Positions 12,497 through 24,499 of a DNA stretch of 64,000 nucleotides are shown piece after piece. The first letter of the stretch is position 1, and the number at the start of each line of letters is the position of its first letter. The notes under the pieces were generated by a model. It was not told the DNA's origin. It saw nothing but the letters and a program-made list of their open reading frames with translations, and did no database searches. Source of the DNA: Tomocerus qinae. Lineage: Eukaryota > Arthropoda > Collembola > Entomobryomorpha > Tomoceridae. The translations under genes and the position numbers were made by a program. The DNA lies in assembly GCA_020055645.1 (NCBI GenBank), contig CM034546.1, forward strand, positions 15,562,001-15,626,000. Direction: 5' to 3'.

Positions 12497-13901
12497 ATGA
12501 ATAAAATTATTGTAACAATAATAATTTTTCAATCAGTTGGATTTTCTTTGACTGAAAAATTTTATGGGAATTATACTGAAAATACGGATGCAGAAAATGG
12601 CCAGTTTGGGTACGAACATTTTCCATAATAACAACGCAAGGAATGAAATATTTTAAGTTTATATCTAAGCAATTCTAATTTATGTTTATACTTTTAATAG
12701 TATACATTTCATATTTATTGGATGAAATTGGGATTATAATATAACTGTTACTTAATGTGTGATGCTTTACAGGTGCAGAAATCACAACGGCCATTTGGTT
12801 GATTGGTATGTGCTGTATAAATTTCCATTTAATACACCAATAACAGGTAAAGAAAACTCTAAAGGTTATACATATTCTTACATTACCAGTAATACAATCA
12901 ACGATGGGTGGATGTTGTCTAATTTTCTATTGGATGACACAAATAGTCATTTAATTAAAACATTACAACAGAAGCAAAACTCCGTGATAGAATATGTCAC
13001 TTACAACGATCAACCCTACTCAAAGAGAAACAAAGAAATAAACAATAATTACGCCCATTCTAAGGGAACAGTGTGGAGAGATAATCAAGGAGCAGGCTTT
13101 TGGCTAATACATTCGCTACCAAAATTTATACCTAATCCGCGGAGTGAGTCTTCATGGATTCTACCTACATCGACTAAAAAAAATGGACAGATCTTCTTTT
13201 GTGTTTCTTTTAAAGATCTAGTTAATACTAATGTATGGAATATCATTAATAAACATTTAACGGATATTAATGCGCTCAAAATAATCTCCAATGAATATGT
13301 TGAGATTCTTGAAAATCGCGAAATATTGTTGTCAACGACGACTGAAAGTCCACCTCAGACAGAAGAAACATCTTTGCAATTTAAACCAACAAATACCATT
13401 CACGAATTCAAGCTATATACCAAACGTAGCTCGCTTTCGGTTGATATCTACGAGGATGTTGCCAATGAAAAATATCTCGGTACAAAGAATATGTACTACT
13501 CTACGTGGAATTCATTGAAAGGAATGCCTCCTGGAAGAAATAAAGATGTTTGTGCAGCAGCAATGAATGCTGGATTTATAGATAACAATCAGGCTATTCG
13601 AGTAATGATTAAATGGGACACAATTTGTAATAACCAAATCGTTAATCCTAACGAAAGGAGGTATCGGAGAGACCACTCCAAATGGGCTGTAACTTTGAAT
13701 TTACCATTGAACTATATATGTTTCGGTGACTTGAACAGAAGAACAGATAATTCTGATCCGAATGACTATCATAATGCAGGGGGTGGATTGTTATGTTTCC
13801 AAAACAATGCTTTGGCCACCCATTTTAGCAATCTTGTCATTGAATCTACACAAACTATAAAAGGTGAAAACAAATGTGTGCCACGAAACTCCCAGCCCTA
13901 A
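12497..13901 (+). CDS. Deoxyribonuclease II-like secreted nuclease
   Basis: Exon 1 is 12497-12609 and exon 2 is 12773-13901, with a 163-bp GT-AG intron in phase 2. The product is 413 residues. Residues 1-18 are a signal peptide. The splice creates the family start CRNHNGHLVDWYVLYKFP at residue 39. The first catalytic HxK motif is in NNYAHSKGTVW (His133 by my count), followed by GAGFWLIHSLPKFIP. The second is in RRDHSKWAV (about His339), followed by YICFGDLNR and GGGLLCF, all hallmarks of DNase II. This family cuts double-stranded DNA without metal ions, usually at acid pH, in lysosomes or after secretion. The middle (residues about 235-255) has a short Thr/Glu/Pro-rich linker. A decayed fragment of a second copy lies at 33296-33470. 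Confidence 0.93.
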
Positions 13902-13962
13902 AGGCAGATTTGATATACTGAGCGTAACAGTCATAAAACAAGACACCTTTTAAAAACTACCA

Positions 13963-13968
13963 AATAAA
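13963..13968 (+). promoter_or_regulatory. AATAAA polyadenylation signal of DNase II gene
   Basis: Canonical hexamer about 60 bases past the DNase II stop codon, on the same strand. Confidence 0.65.
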
Positions 13969-14309
13969 TCCAATTAGCAGAGATGGTAGTTATGTCATAG
14001 GCCGGAATATTTCTCAACTTTTATGTAAACTAACCAAAAAATAAAAAACATATTTGTGACACGAAAAAAATTGTTTTATTGCACAGGATTGGTTTTTGGT
14101 TTGCTAAATTTTGTGACTAACAAAATGGTGATTAGTAACACTTATAAAATCTTTGTTGCAAATCATTCTGAATTTACTTTGGGTTTCTTTTCTATCTTTA
14201 GCAACTGTTACTTTTAAAATGTTAGTATAATAAATTATTACACTTTTGACTATTGGATAATATTTTGTCAATTTTTATTTGTCAGTTTGGGAATTTTAAA
14301 GCGAACATC

Positions 14310-14700
14310 CTGAGAAACAGGAATATAATTGTCATGATTGCAATGTTTCAGGTGTGGGTGTAACAATAAACAAGCACGAATATCCGGTATTTTTAGTCAC
14401 CAGTCACTAAGAAATATAACAGAACGCAAAAAACAGTGAATATGTCCGAATTCTTACCGCTTTTAAATCTGACATCTCAAATAAATCCGACAAATATTGA
14501 TAATGAAAATTAGACATAATTAACGATGCTGATATAAAAACTGGACCCTAATTTAGGGGTACCTAGGGGTACTTAAAGGTAATATGACCTGAGCAGAAAC
14601 CAATTTATGTATCATACTCATAATTATTATAAAAACTGTTTTCAAATTGTAAGTGCTGGCTCATATTACTTCATCGTACCCCATATCACCTCGTAGAATA
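14310..14700. repeat. Dispersed repeat R, copy 1
   Basis: It aligns closely with 23640-24010 in the same orientation (shared GATTGCAATGTTTCAGG, AGTCACCAGTCACTAAGAAA and GTACCTAGGGGTACTTA). It aligns in inverted orientation with 33530-33725. No coding potential and no recognised transposon family. The 400 bases before it (13902-14309) hold the DNase II 3' end and nothing else recognisable. Confidence 0.8.
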
Positions 14701-14739
14701 TTTGCTCATCTAATATCGGCTGATGTTACTTTGTATTTA

Positions 14740-14900
14740 ATGTGTTGTGTTACCCTGTTACCTATGATGTTACCTTATTAAATGTTACCTCAAGTAATGT
14801 TGGAAGATGTTACCTAATTAAATGTTACCTCAAGTAATGTTGGAAGATGTTACCTTATTAAATGTTACCTCAAGTAATGCCGGAAGATGTTACCTTAAGG
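14740..14900. repeat. 40-bp tandem repeat (short array)
   Basis: About four copies of a 40-bp unit made of TTACCTTATTAAATG followed by TTACCTCAAGTAATG and TTGGAAGATG. It follows repeat R directly, as does the longer version at 24060-24485. Confidence 0.9.
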
Positions 14901-14929
14901 TATGCAATAGATTTTAGATTCATTCTCAA

Positions 14930-15945
14930 ACATTATGAACAGAATAATCATGACAATGCTTTACCATGCTGGTAAGCAATTAGTGCGATTATTGATGTAA
15001 TTTATATGCCACAGAAATCCATGCATTTTAGGTTCATACATGTCACGTATCTCGAGCTACTTAATTGTAATTATAAGCCAAACTTTAAATTAGCTTCCTC
15101 GTTTTCTTGAATCCTCGCATGATATCCATGGGTGAAAAGTGCTCCTTATAATTATATTTGTAGTGATAAATATTATAATTAATTTTTTAATATGTTAGTT
15201 TCTTTAAATTAATAAAAAAGTAATCATGATAAATCAATCATCGATTGTTGCATATACGTTTTGTAAGTCTCTATGATAATAATTATGACGATATTTAACT
15301 TTTATAAGCATCAAATCTAATAATCATGATTATTCCCGATCAATCAATTTCAAACCTGTGCAACATAACATCATGCGTTGAGTGAATTTTGCAAATTTTA
15401 CTTAATAATTACTAGGGACTTATAATAATCATGATCAATTGAAATATTCGTATTGCTTTAAAAATACATACTTATACGGAACGAATACTTATAATTACAA
15501 AATTAACATTCTTAAGCTATAAAGCCAATAATTATGACTGAGCGATGTAAACGTAATCAATGTTTTGAAAATCCATGTGGAGGCTTTTAAATTATGAAGT
15601 CGGATTTACAATCATGGCAATAAATATTTTAAAAAAAATATGTTTACCTATATAAAATGTTGCATAACTACCCAAGTATGGCCAAACCAAAATTTGTTAA
15701 ATGCTAAGTTGTTGATATGTAATTAATCATGACAAAATTTTATCTACTTTTATTTCACCAAGCATGATCAATCGATTTATATCCAATGGTAAATATCCAG
15801 GAATGGCTTAATTTTTGTGAGTTTCAAAGTATTAAATTACAATTAATCATTATAACAACTTTGATCTGATGAATTTGCCGTCTGACGACTTAAACCTAGT
15901 CATCATTATCAATTAATGGAAAATCCATCCCACATAAATCCATTT
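14930..15945. repeat. Degenerate AATCATGA-rich repeat block 2
   Basis: Same family as 10120-11800. Its start (CATTCTCAAACATTATGAAC) is colinear with 24507 onward. It runs into the assembly gap. No gene is seen. Confidence 0.75.
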
Positions 15946-15947
15946 GT

Positions 15948-16047
15948 NNNNNNNNNNNNNNNNNNNNNNNNNNNNNNNNNNNNNNNNNNNNNNNNNNNNN
16001 NNNNNNNNNNNNNNNNNNNNNNNNNNNNNNNNNNNNNNNNNNNNNNN
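15948..16047. other. Assembly gap (100 N)
   Basis: Exactly 100 unknown bases, the usual placeholder for a gap of unknown size. It sits between the AATCATGA block and a satellite array, so the true array is probably longer. Confidence 0.99.
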
Positions 16048-17250
16048 TATGTCACCTAATGCAGTGTTGGCTTATGTCACCTAATGCAGTGTTGGCTTAT
16101 GTCACCTCATGCATTGTTGGCTTATGTCACCTCATGCATTGTTGGCTTATGTCACCTAATGCAGTGCTATTGGCTTATGTCACCTAATGCAGTGTTGTTG
16201 GCTTATGTCACCTCATGCCGTGTTATTGGCTTATGTCACCTAATGCAGTGTTGTTGGCTGATGTCACCTAATGCAGTGTTATTGGCTTATGTCACCTAAT
16301 GCAGTGTTGTTGGCTTATGTCACCTCATGCAGTGTTGTTGGCTTATGTCACCTAATGCAGTGTTGTTGGCTTATGTCAACTCAAACAGTGTTGTTGGCTT
16401 ATGTCACCTCATACAGTGTTGTTGGCTTATGTCACCTCGTGCAGTGTTGTTGGCTTATGTCACCTCATGCAGTGTTGTTGGCTTATGTCACCTCATGCAG
16501 TGTTGTTGGCTTATGTCACCTCGTGCAGTGTTGTTGGCTTATGTCACCTCATGCAGTGTTGTTGGCTTATATCACCTCATGCAGTGTTGTTGGCTTATAT
16601 CACCTCATGCAGTGTTGTTGGCTTATATCACCTCATGCAGTGTTGTTGGCTTATGTCACCTCGTGCAGTGTTGTTGGCTTATGTAACCTCGTGCAGTGTT
16701 GTTGGCTTATGTCACCTCATGCAGTGTTGTTGGCTTATATCACCTCATGCAGTGTTGGCATATGTCACCTCATGCAGCAGTACCGTATTTAGAAGTGGAT
16801 TTTGGAGGGGGCAATGATATCATAGGATAATATATATTAGGCTGGCTTATTTTGTCCAAAATGGGTCAAAAATAGCCTAAAAAATTTCCCTTTTTCTTTG
16901 ATTTCGGGGGGAGGCATTTGCCCCTAATGCACCCCCTCAATGCAGCCTTGTCATGCAGTGTTGGCTTATGTCAACTCATGCATTGTTGGCTTATGTCACC
17001 TCATGTAGTGTTGGCTTATGTCACTTCATGCAGTGTTGGCTTATGTCAACTCATGCATTGTTGGCTTATGTCACCTCATGTAGTGTTGGCTTATGTCACT
17101 TCATGCAGTGTTGGCTTATGTCACTTCATGCAGTGTTGGCTTATATGTCACTTCATGCAATATTGGCTTATGTCACCTAATGCAATGTTGGATGTCACTT
17201 CACACAGTGTTGGCTCATGTCACCTAATGCAGTGTTGGCAAAGTCAAGCA
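16048..17250. repeat. 25-28-bp satellite (TGTCACCTCATGCAGTG core)
   Basis: Tandem copies of a unit built on TGTCACCTCATGCAGTG plus TTGTTGGCTTA (28 bp), with 25-bp copies at both ends of the array. It is related to the 25-bp satellite at 5931-7366. It is interrupted by a foreign insertion at 16778-16950. The open frames along it are periodic artefacts. Confidence 0.96.
16778..16950. mobile_element. Putative hAT-like short insertion inside the satellite
   Basis: This 173-bp non-satellite stretch is flanked on both sides by the 8-base direct repeat TCATGCAG, consistent with an 8-bp target-site duplication. It begins CAGTACCG, in the style of hAT ends. The inverted match at the right end is poor and the flanking octamer is itself part of the satellite unit, so the assignment is tentative. 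It has no coding capacity. Confidence 0.45.
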
Positions 17251-17754
17251 ATGCTGACTCATTGTAATCACTAAGTTTTTTCTCTTAAACATTTGTATTG
17301 GTTGAGTAAATACGCATGCATGTAGATATAATCTTGCATAATTAAAATATTGGTCAATGTAAAACTAGTTTTGTTGATATGAAATTGGTTTTTGTCTTGG
17401 AGAAAATTAGTTTGAATTCGTTCATTCAGTATCGAATTTCATCTACGGCAACCCTGCATAATATTTAAATCTTGACAGTGGTTTTACTTTATGCGTTGAA
17501 GTTGACATGACATATTATACGTTTAATTTATATTAGGTCCAGGTCTTCATCATTATATTATGGTTTTATTTATGATTTACAAATTTAAAATACCAACTGT
17601 GTTTTATGATTGCCATTAAATTCACAAGTTTATACATTTAGAGGCGTAATAAAGCGTACTTAATGCAACTGTAATTATTCGGGCATTAATATTGTTTATT
17701 AAAACTCATTTTATGTGATCCTGTTGAAATTCAGTTATGTGAAAAGTTCACAAA

Positions 17755-19017
17755 TCATTTTTTATAATTCTTCATCCTCGAGCGTCGCTGTTTCTTCCTT
17801 TTTATGCTTTTACTAATTTCCAAACATTTGTCGTTACTTAAATCACCGATAATAAATTGAGAACTGATCGCAAAGGATGCCCTTATGTGTCATTTTATTG
17901 GAACCAATACACTATCTCCTTGAATGTAAGCATTTGCAACCCCCGTACTATGTAACTTTTCCAATATTTTATCTGGTGACCAACTAGGTAGAGAATAAAT
18001 TCCTGTTGCGTCGTAATCACTGTAAAAATTTTCTTTTAGATGTAGCACAGAGCAAGCGCGTACGGCAGAGAAAGGTTCAACACTAAAACTTAAGGAAAGT
18101 GTAATGTTTGTTTCCGTCTCCGTTGTAACTGTAGTTGTTTCAGTTCGACTATATGACTGCGATGCAGAAATCTGTTTCCCTTTAAAAAATCCGTTGTAAC
18201 CCCAAGAGTTCGTTTCCGATGAAAAATAAGTTTTTGAAACAGAAACTTCGGTTACCTCCAAAACATTTCTTGCATGAGACACGGACTGTGAAATTGTAGC
18301 TGGCGAGTTGTTATGAATTTCGTCAACAGTTAAAAAATCTGGTGCATCGTCATCGCCTTCATTATGAAAAATGAAATCAGTTACTAATAAACTAAGACCT
18401 TTGGAATATGACACAAGGTACTGAAAGTCTTTTGTAAATATTCTTTCTGTGTCTGAATCGATTGCTATGGATAAGTTCCCTCTCAGTATTCCCCCACAAA
18501 GCCATTGTCTGCTGTCTTGTAGTTGCACTCTGCCAATGTAAGTTGTTTCTGCATCAGAAGTGACTGATATCCTGAAATTAGGATCTATATCTGTCCAAAC
18601 GGCAATACAATCATGCGGGTTAGTGAGAATTTTAAATTCAAGTGGTGATATTACTGAGGATGAATTTAGAAAAAGTCCGATTTGTAATTCAACATCGTAA
18701 CGGCCAATAATTAGTTTGTTGTTCACTTGGTAAGAAATAATGTACTGTTTAGTCTCTTCATGTCCGTTTCCTAATATATAATATATTTATATAATGTGTT
18801 AATGACATTTAAAAAGGCATATTATATTAATTATTTGTTGGTGACTATAATAATATTTCAAACCATGAGCTGGAATAGCCTTTTCATTCACTTCAGAATT
18901 CACGCTCATTTCCTCCCATACCAAATGACATGGAAGTCTTTTGTCTTCGCAAGTTACCCCTCCGAGTAAGTAAACAAAGATCACAATAAAAATTTGTTTG
19001 CAAAAATTGGCAGTCAT
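17755..19017 (-). pseudogene. Natterin-like duplicate, broken (fossil)
   Basis: Second copy of the two-exon natterin-like gene at 7613-8869, retaining signal peptide exon, intron, DM9 pair and most of the aerolysin-type half at very high identity. It looks broken, with about one break, so decay is recent. Parts: exon 1 at about 18864-19017, exon 2 to the left. An assembly or haplotype duplicate is possible given the gap nearby. Confidence 0.7.
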
Positions 19018-19742
19018 CTTTTTCTACAACTTGGATTTATTCTATTTAGTTTCGTATGTGATAAAGGACTAAAAATCAAAATCTTATATTCCACTCCACG
19101 GTACATGAAAATTTCATCACCTCCAAGTATTGTGTTCAATTACATTTATCTATGTTTTGAGCTTAATATTATCAAACCAGACTATTAAAGCATTATCAGA
19201 GTATAATGTGGGCACACTGTGAATGGATTTTTTATGTACTACGGGCCATAAATGCTGTGAATTAACCAAAAGGTCTGACAGATAACGAAATCGATTTTTG
19301 GCGTTTTAGATCGCCTGAGTAAGGCAGCTTATAGAACTACACAGTCCGTCCGTTAAAACGATAACTATTGAACGCAACATGACGAAAGTTAACCAAACTT
19401 GACGGAAACAATGCACATAGTTCGGTGATGAATCAATCATTTGGTTCAAATTGGACCATAGCTTACTAAAATACATTTTGTCTTCATTTTGAAAGTCAAA
19501 GTAGAAAATGGGTATTAAAAATTTGAATGTCATTTGCTACAAATTGTGAGCAAATACGTTTTACACCGTCTCTATAAAACTTTAGATTTCATAATAAACC
19601 AAATAAAATCGGCAAATGCCGCATGCCGGTTAGGAACAAAATAAATACATTTTCTATTTCTTTTGATGAGTCAGTATTAACCAATTTTGATTTTTTAAAT
19701 TTTGACGGACAAAATTAATCAATTTTGATGTGCCTGATTCTG

Positions 19743-19784
19743 ATACCCAATAACAGTCCACAGCTGTGGACTGTTATTGGGTAT
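19743..19784. repeat. 42-bp perfect palindrome
   Basis: Two 21-base arms meet with no spacer at CAG|CTG. The left arm contains CCCAATAACAGTCCACAG and the right arm is its exact reverse complement. The paralogous site at about 9600 has only the left arm, so the palindrome arose in this copy by a local inverted duplication. Confidence 0.95.
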
Positions 19785-20499
19785 TGTTATTGTGCACAGC
19801 CACGTTCCTATATAGAAATTTGTTCAAGGGGGACGCAACTAAAAATAGTGACAAAAACAACAGGCCTTTTTTGAGAAAAAGCTTCTCTTATTCTCAGATT
19901 TTAGGATGAGCGCTGTGCTTTCTTCTTGAATACGTGCTTGCCAGTCAAGTTTTGTCTTCTGTGGGTTAATATTAACTTAAATATTAATCAAATTTGATTT
20001 TCTGTGGGTTTTGATACTTAATATCAATCAAATTTGATTTTCTGTTAATTTTTAAAGTCAAAATTAATCCACTTTTAAATTTTGTTGATTTTGATAATAA
20101 ATATAAGTCTACTTTTATTTTCTGTTGGGTTTTAATATTGTGTTATTTTGATTACTTGATTTTGATACAGTTTGAATTACTGTTCACTTTGAAATCAAAA
20201 TTTATCTATTTCTACCATTATTCTACCAAAAGTGTGCACACGGTTCCCTATACTTAGACGGGCTTTTGTTACGGTTTGCTGTAGGTTTTTATTTCACCGT
20301 TTGTGGCGTTTAAGCTACATTTAATTCTTCGTGGGATTATATCTTGCTGATATATGATAATATGTCAAATAAATGTGATCAGTTTGGCTGGAAATCATTG
20401 TAGCGGGTAGAAATATTAAAATAAATAAGTGATGATAACAAAGAAATTAAGCAAATCGTGGTACACCGCATTATACCCCATATCGTCTGCCTAATATTA

Positions 20500-20665
20500 C
20501 AATGTAACCAGCCATTTGATCATGGCTGCTACAAAGTAACAAACCATTTCATCATGGCTGAGACAAAGTAACAAAACATTTTATTATGGCTGAGACAAGG
20601 TAACAAACCTAACTCCTGATACAGTGGTTTGTTACTTTGTCGCGGTCATGATAAAATGACTGAAT
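20500..20665. repeat. Short direct repeats with one inverted copy
   Basis: Three direct copies of about 36 bases (ATCATGGCTG then ACAAAGTAACAAA) are followed by an inverted copy (TTTGTTACTTTGTCGCGG then CATGATAAAATG). The RNA or single strand could fold into a long hairpin. It marks the left edge of the next satellite. Confidence 0.75.
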
Positions 20666-20679
20666 GACTGAATATTTAA

Positions 20680-21475
20680 GATGACGGGAATATTTAATAT
20701 AAAGAGATTATTTAAAATGGCAGGAATGTTAAAATGATGAGGTTATTTAAAATGACGAGATTTTTTAAAATGACATTTATAGATTTAAAACAACGAGGTT
20801 ATTCAAAATGAAGGGATGATTCTAAACGACGGGGTTATTTAAAATGATGTCTTTTTAAAATGTGGGGTCATTTAAAATGACGTCTATTTAAAATGACGTC
20901 TATTTAAAATGACGTCTATTTAAAATGTCGACTGTTTAAAATGACGTCTATTTAAAATGACGACTATTTAAAATGACTTCTATTTAAAATGACGACTATT
21001 TAAAATGACGGGGTCATTTACAATGACGTCTATTTAAATGGACGGGATCATTTACAATGACGTCTATTTAAAATGGCGGGGTCATTTGCAATGACGTCTA
21101 TTTTAAATGACGGGGTATTTACAATGACGTCTATTTAAAATGGCGGTGTCATTTATTAGGGCCGTAGCCAGAAAAAAATTGGGGGGGGGGGAATAGAATA
21201 TTTTGGGTTTTAAGGCAAAAATTTCTTTCTTTTCTTCACAATGACGTATAATTAAAATGACGGGGTTATTTAAAATGACGGGGTTTAAAATGACGGGGTT
21301 ATTTAAAATGACGGGGTTTAAAATGACGGGGTTATTTAAAATGACGGGGTTTAAAATGACGGGGTTATTTAAAATGACGGGGTTTAAAATGACGGGGTTA
21401 TTTAAAATGACGTCTATTTACAATGATGGGGTAATTGAAAACGACGCGGGGTGATGTAAAATGACGGGGTAATTT
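20680..21475. repeat. TTTAAAATGACG satellite
   Basis: Tandem 17-18-base units based on TATTTAAAATGACGTC, changing at 21251-21420 to a homogeneous 33-bp dimer (GGGGTTATTTAAAATGAC plus GGGGTTTAAAATGAC). A non-satellite piece at about 21157-21240, starting near GGGCCGTAGCCAG and containing a G10 run, interrupts it and looks like the end of a small transposon. Confidence 0.92.
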
Positions 21476-21992
21476 AAAATTATTATTATGTCCATATAAT
21501 GTTAATGATAATATAATGAAACTCAACATTTACTTTAATTTCGGTGTTTAGTTAAATGATGTTGAATTTGGTTCACTATTATTATGCTGATTCGATAAGC
21601 ATTGTATTTGTTCCCCGTCCGTAGGATGTTGTAGCAATGCAGCAAGCAATTTTTTTAAACATTTTAATCTGTTAATTTTTATTCTTTTTTAAATACATAC
21701 TCAAGACCTACCGTCCCCATTAAGGGGTTACCTATTTCCCGTTCGGAGAACGGGCCTATTACTAGTCTATCATAATAGGAGTCCCATAACCACATTTATT
21801 GTACCACAAGACAAGTGAATGGGCAAAGTTAAGACAGCGATAAGTCAATTAAATAAATGTTTAGAAATAATACGCATAATCATGTGTCAAATAAAGTTCT
21901 GTCATGATGAAATTTTATTCAACTTTTATACAATAAATTGTTTAATTTACTACTTTATTTTTTTAATATCGAATAGCATAATCTCATGGTCT
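21476..21992. other. Intergenic, no gene seen
   Basis: AT-rich sequence between the TTTAAAATGACG satellite and the broken natterin-like copy. A short inverted match (GTTACCTATTTCCCGTTCGG and following) occurs near 21727-21755. Nothing else is recognised. Confidence 0.5.
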
Positions 21993-23577
21993 TCACCTAA
22001 GCATATGGACAAAACCAAGGTAGCCCAACAAAAAACTGGTTGAAGTGACAATTGTATCTGTTCCCGACCGTGACTGTTCCCAACTGCAGTCGTCCAATCT
22101 TCCGTTAGTGCTGTCTTTCCAATTTCCATTATTGAAGTCGTTTCATCTCTATTGAATATCTTCGGTAACTGCCGTCGTCTCATCTTCGGTAAATGCAGTC
22201 GTCTCAACTCCGGTAAATGCAGTCGTCACATGTTCTGTTAATGCGGTCGTCACAATTTCGGTGGTTGTCGTCGGATTTGTTACTCCAGGACCATTAGGAC
22301 CACCAGGTCTTCCAGGTAAACCAGGAAGATCGGGGTAACCAGGCTCTCCACTTTCCCCTGAATCAGAACCTCCTTCAGTTGTTGTCGTATTTGTAGAAGC
22401 TGTAGTTTCGCCACTTGTTGATAATTATTGGTAGTCGTTTCGGTTGTGCTTTCAGAGGTTGTATTTTCTGTAGTTGTAGTTGAACTTTCAGTTGTTGTTG
22501 AATCTGGCTCAGTTGTTGAACTTGGCTCAGTTGTTGTTGTACTCGGTACATTCGTCGTTGGTCTAGTTGTCGTTTCTACACCTTTGAAACATCCGTCTGG
22601 GTCATCTAATGGTACCACAATGAAGCTTGTGCTCAAAGCTAATGATCCACTAAAAGTGCCCTCTACAGGTATAACGACATAGTCATTTTCAATATACCCT
22701 CCTGTTATGCCGTCTTCAGCCAATATTCTTAAGATTTCTTCTGGTGATATTCCACCACCATAATATTTCGCTTTTGCGGTGTAATCAGTGACAAAATCAT
22801 TTTTCATAGTGATTACGGAACAAGCTCGTACGGAGATATACGGCGGTACAATGATTTCTTTTGTGACAGTTACATCTGTTTGCTTGACACTAATCAAGGA
22901 AGTTATTTCCGTGTGTGACACTGTCGCATGTCGTTGTCGTCGTTTCCACTTTGGTTTTGAACCACTTTCGCGTTTTAATAGTCTCTATGTAAGTAGATGT
23001 CCAGGTTTCACTAACGGTAAAGTTTGTAGTTACCCTCACCATTTTACGGTGTGATAAACTTTGGTTTACAAACGTATTGCCGTTGTTTACGATCTCGTCT
23101 TCTCCGACGACATATCTAAATCCCCTGCAAATAAATCATTTTCGAATTCTATGTCATAGATTTCTAAGGTTAAACCTTTAACATAACTTTCTAAGTAAAA
23201 ATAATTCTCTGAAAATTCTTCCATTCCATAACACGGATCAACAGCTGTAGAAATAGATCCTGTATTTAGATAAATTGTTCCGAATTGCCATTTATCTTCT
23301 TCAGTCTGTACTTTTCCAACAGCAGCAAAAAATGTTGGAATTGAGGAGGCTATAGGCACCACGAATTTTTTATTTGGCACTTGCTTCCAGGAATATATAC
23401 AGTTGTACGGATTTGTAAGGACCTCGAAACTTGTAAGCGATGATGGATATTCATCAATATCATAGTTTGCAAACACGGCTTTATCCTCACAGTTGGATCA
23501 TATGTACCAATGGAATAGAATTCTTCACCGAAATTAGCTCTGGCAATATATGTCACCCGAACAACGTCATCTAAGTT
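21993..23577 (-). pseudogene. Natterin-like gene with short mucin tail, broken (fossil)
   Basis: A close paralogue of the natterin-like gene at 31154-33023, with pieces of the DM9 pair, the aerolysin-type region, a short Thr/Ser-rich tail and a C-terminal hydrophobic end matching that of the large mucin-like frame at 27383-30907. It looks broken with several breaks (roughly three to five). No first exon is seen next to it. It keeps high similarity to its paralogue, so it is fairly young. Confidence 0.8.
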
Positions 23578-23639
23578 AGTCATAAGTCATAATATGTATA
23601 ATTATTTCAAATTTCTTTCATTATTAACATTTAAGCCAA

Positions 23640-24010
23640 GCATAAAAATAATTATTGTCACGATTGCAATGTTTCAGGTGTAACAATAAGTAAGCATGAA
23701 TATCCGCTCGGTATTTTTAGTCACCAGTCACTAAGAAATATAGAACGCAAAAAAACAGTGAATATGTCCGAATTCTTGCCGCTATTAAATCTGATATCTC
23801 AAATTAATCCGACAAATATTGATAACGAAAATTAGACATAATTGACCATGCTGATTTAAAAACTGGTCCCTAATTTAGGGGTACCTAGGGGTACTTACAG
23901 GTAATATGACCTGAGCAGGGCAGAAACCAATTTATGTATCATAATTATCATAAAAACTGTTTTGAAATTGTAAATGCTGCTGGCTCATATTACTTTATCT
24001 TACCCCATAT
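23640..24010. repeat. Dispersed repeat R, copy 2
   Basis: Same orientation and order as 14310-14700 (R, then the 40-bp array, then the AATCATGA block). This shows that a larger cassette was duplicated. Confidence 0.8.
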
Positions 24011-24059
24011 CACATCGCAGAATATTTGCTCATCTAATATCGGCTGATGTTACTTTGTA

Positions 24060-24485
24060 TTGAATGTGTTGTGTTACCTATAATGTTACCTTATTAAATG
24101 TTAACTCAGGTAATGTTGGAAGATGTTACCTTAATAATTATTACCTCAAGTAATGTTGGAAGATGTTACCTTATTAAATGGTACCTCAAGTAATGTTGGA
24201 AGATGTTTCTTTATTAAATGTTACCTCAAGTAATGTTGGAAGATGTTACCTTATTAAATGTTACCTCAAGTAATGTTGGAAGATGTTACCTTATTAAATG
24301 TTACCTCAAGTAATGCTGGAATATGTCACCTTATTAAATGTTACCTCAAGTAATGTTGGAAGATGTTACCTTATTAATTGTTTTTCGAGTAATGCTGGAA
24401 GATGTTACCTAATTAAATGTTAACTCAAGTAATGTTGGAAGATGTTACCTTATTAAATGTTACTTCATGTAATGTCGGATGAAAT
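24060..24485. repeat. 40-bp tandem repeat (longer array)
   Basis: About ten copies of the same 40-bp unit as at 14740-14900, containing TTACCTCAAGTAATG and TTGGAAGATG. Confidence 0.93.
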
Positions 24486-24499
24486 TACTTTAAGGTGTA

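Larger units (their letters stand above)
17516..20045. repeat. Segmental duplication, copy 2
   Basis: Colinear with 7367-9865 at very high identity across gene, intron and upstream flank. Differences include a slightly longer intron, a short palindromic insertion near 19764 and small indels. Beyond the gene, 19018-20045 shows no other gene. A short TTAATATTAATCAAATTTGA-type repeat lies at about 19960-20130. Confidence 0.9.

Noticed and set aside
16084-17274. Cys-rich repeat frames in the satellite (…QCCWLMSPHAVLLAYVT…)
   Set aside because: Periodic artefact of the 28/25-bp satellite. All frames are open to similar extents.
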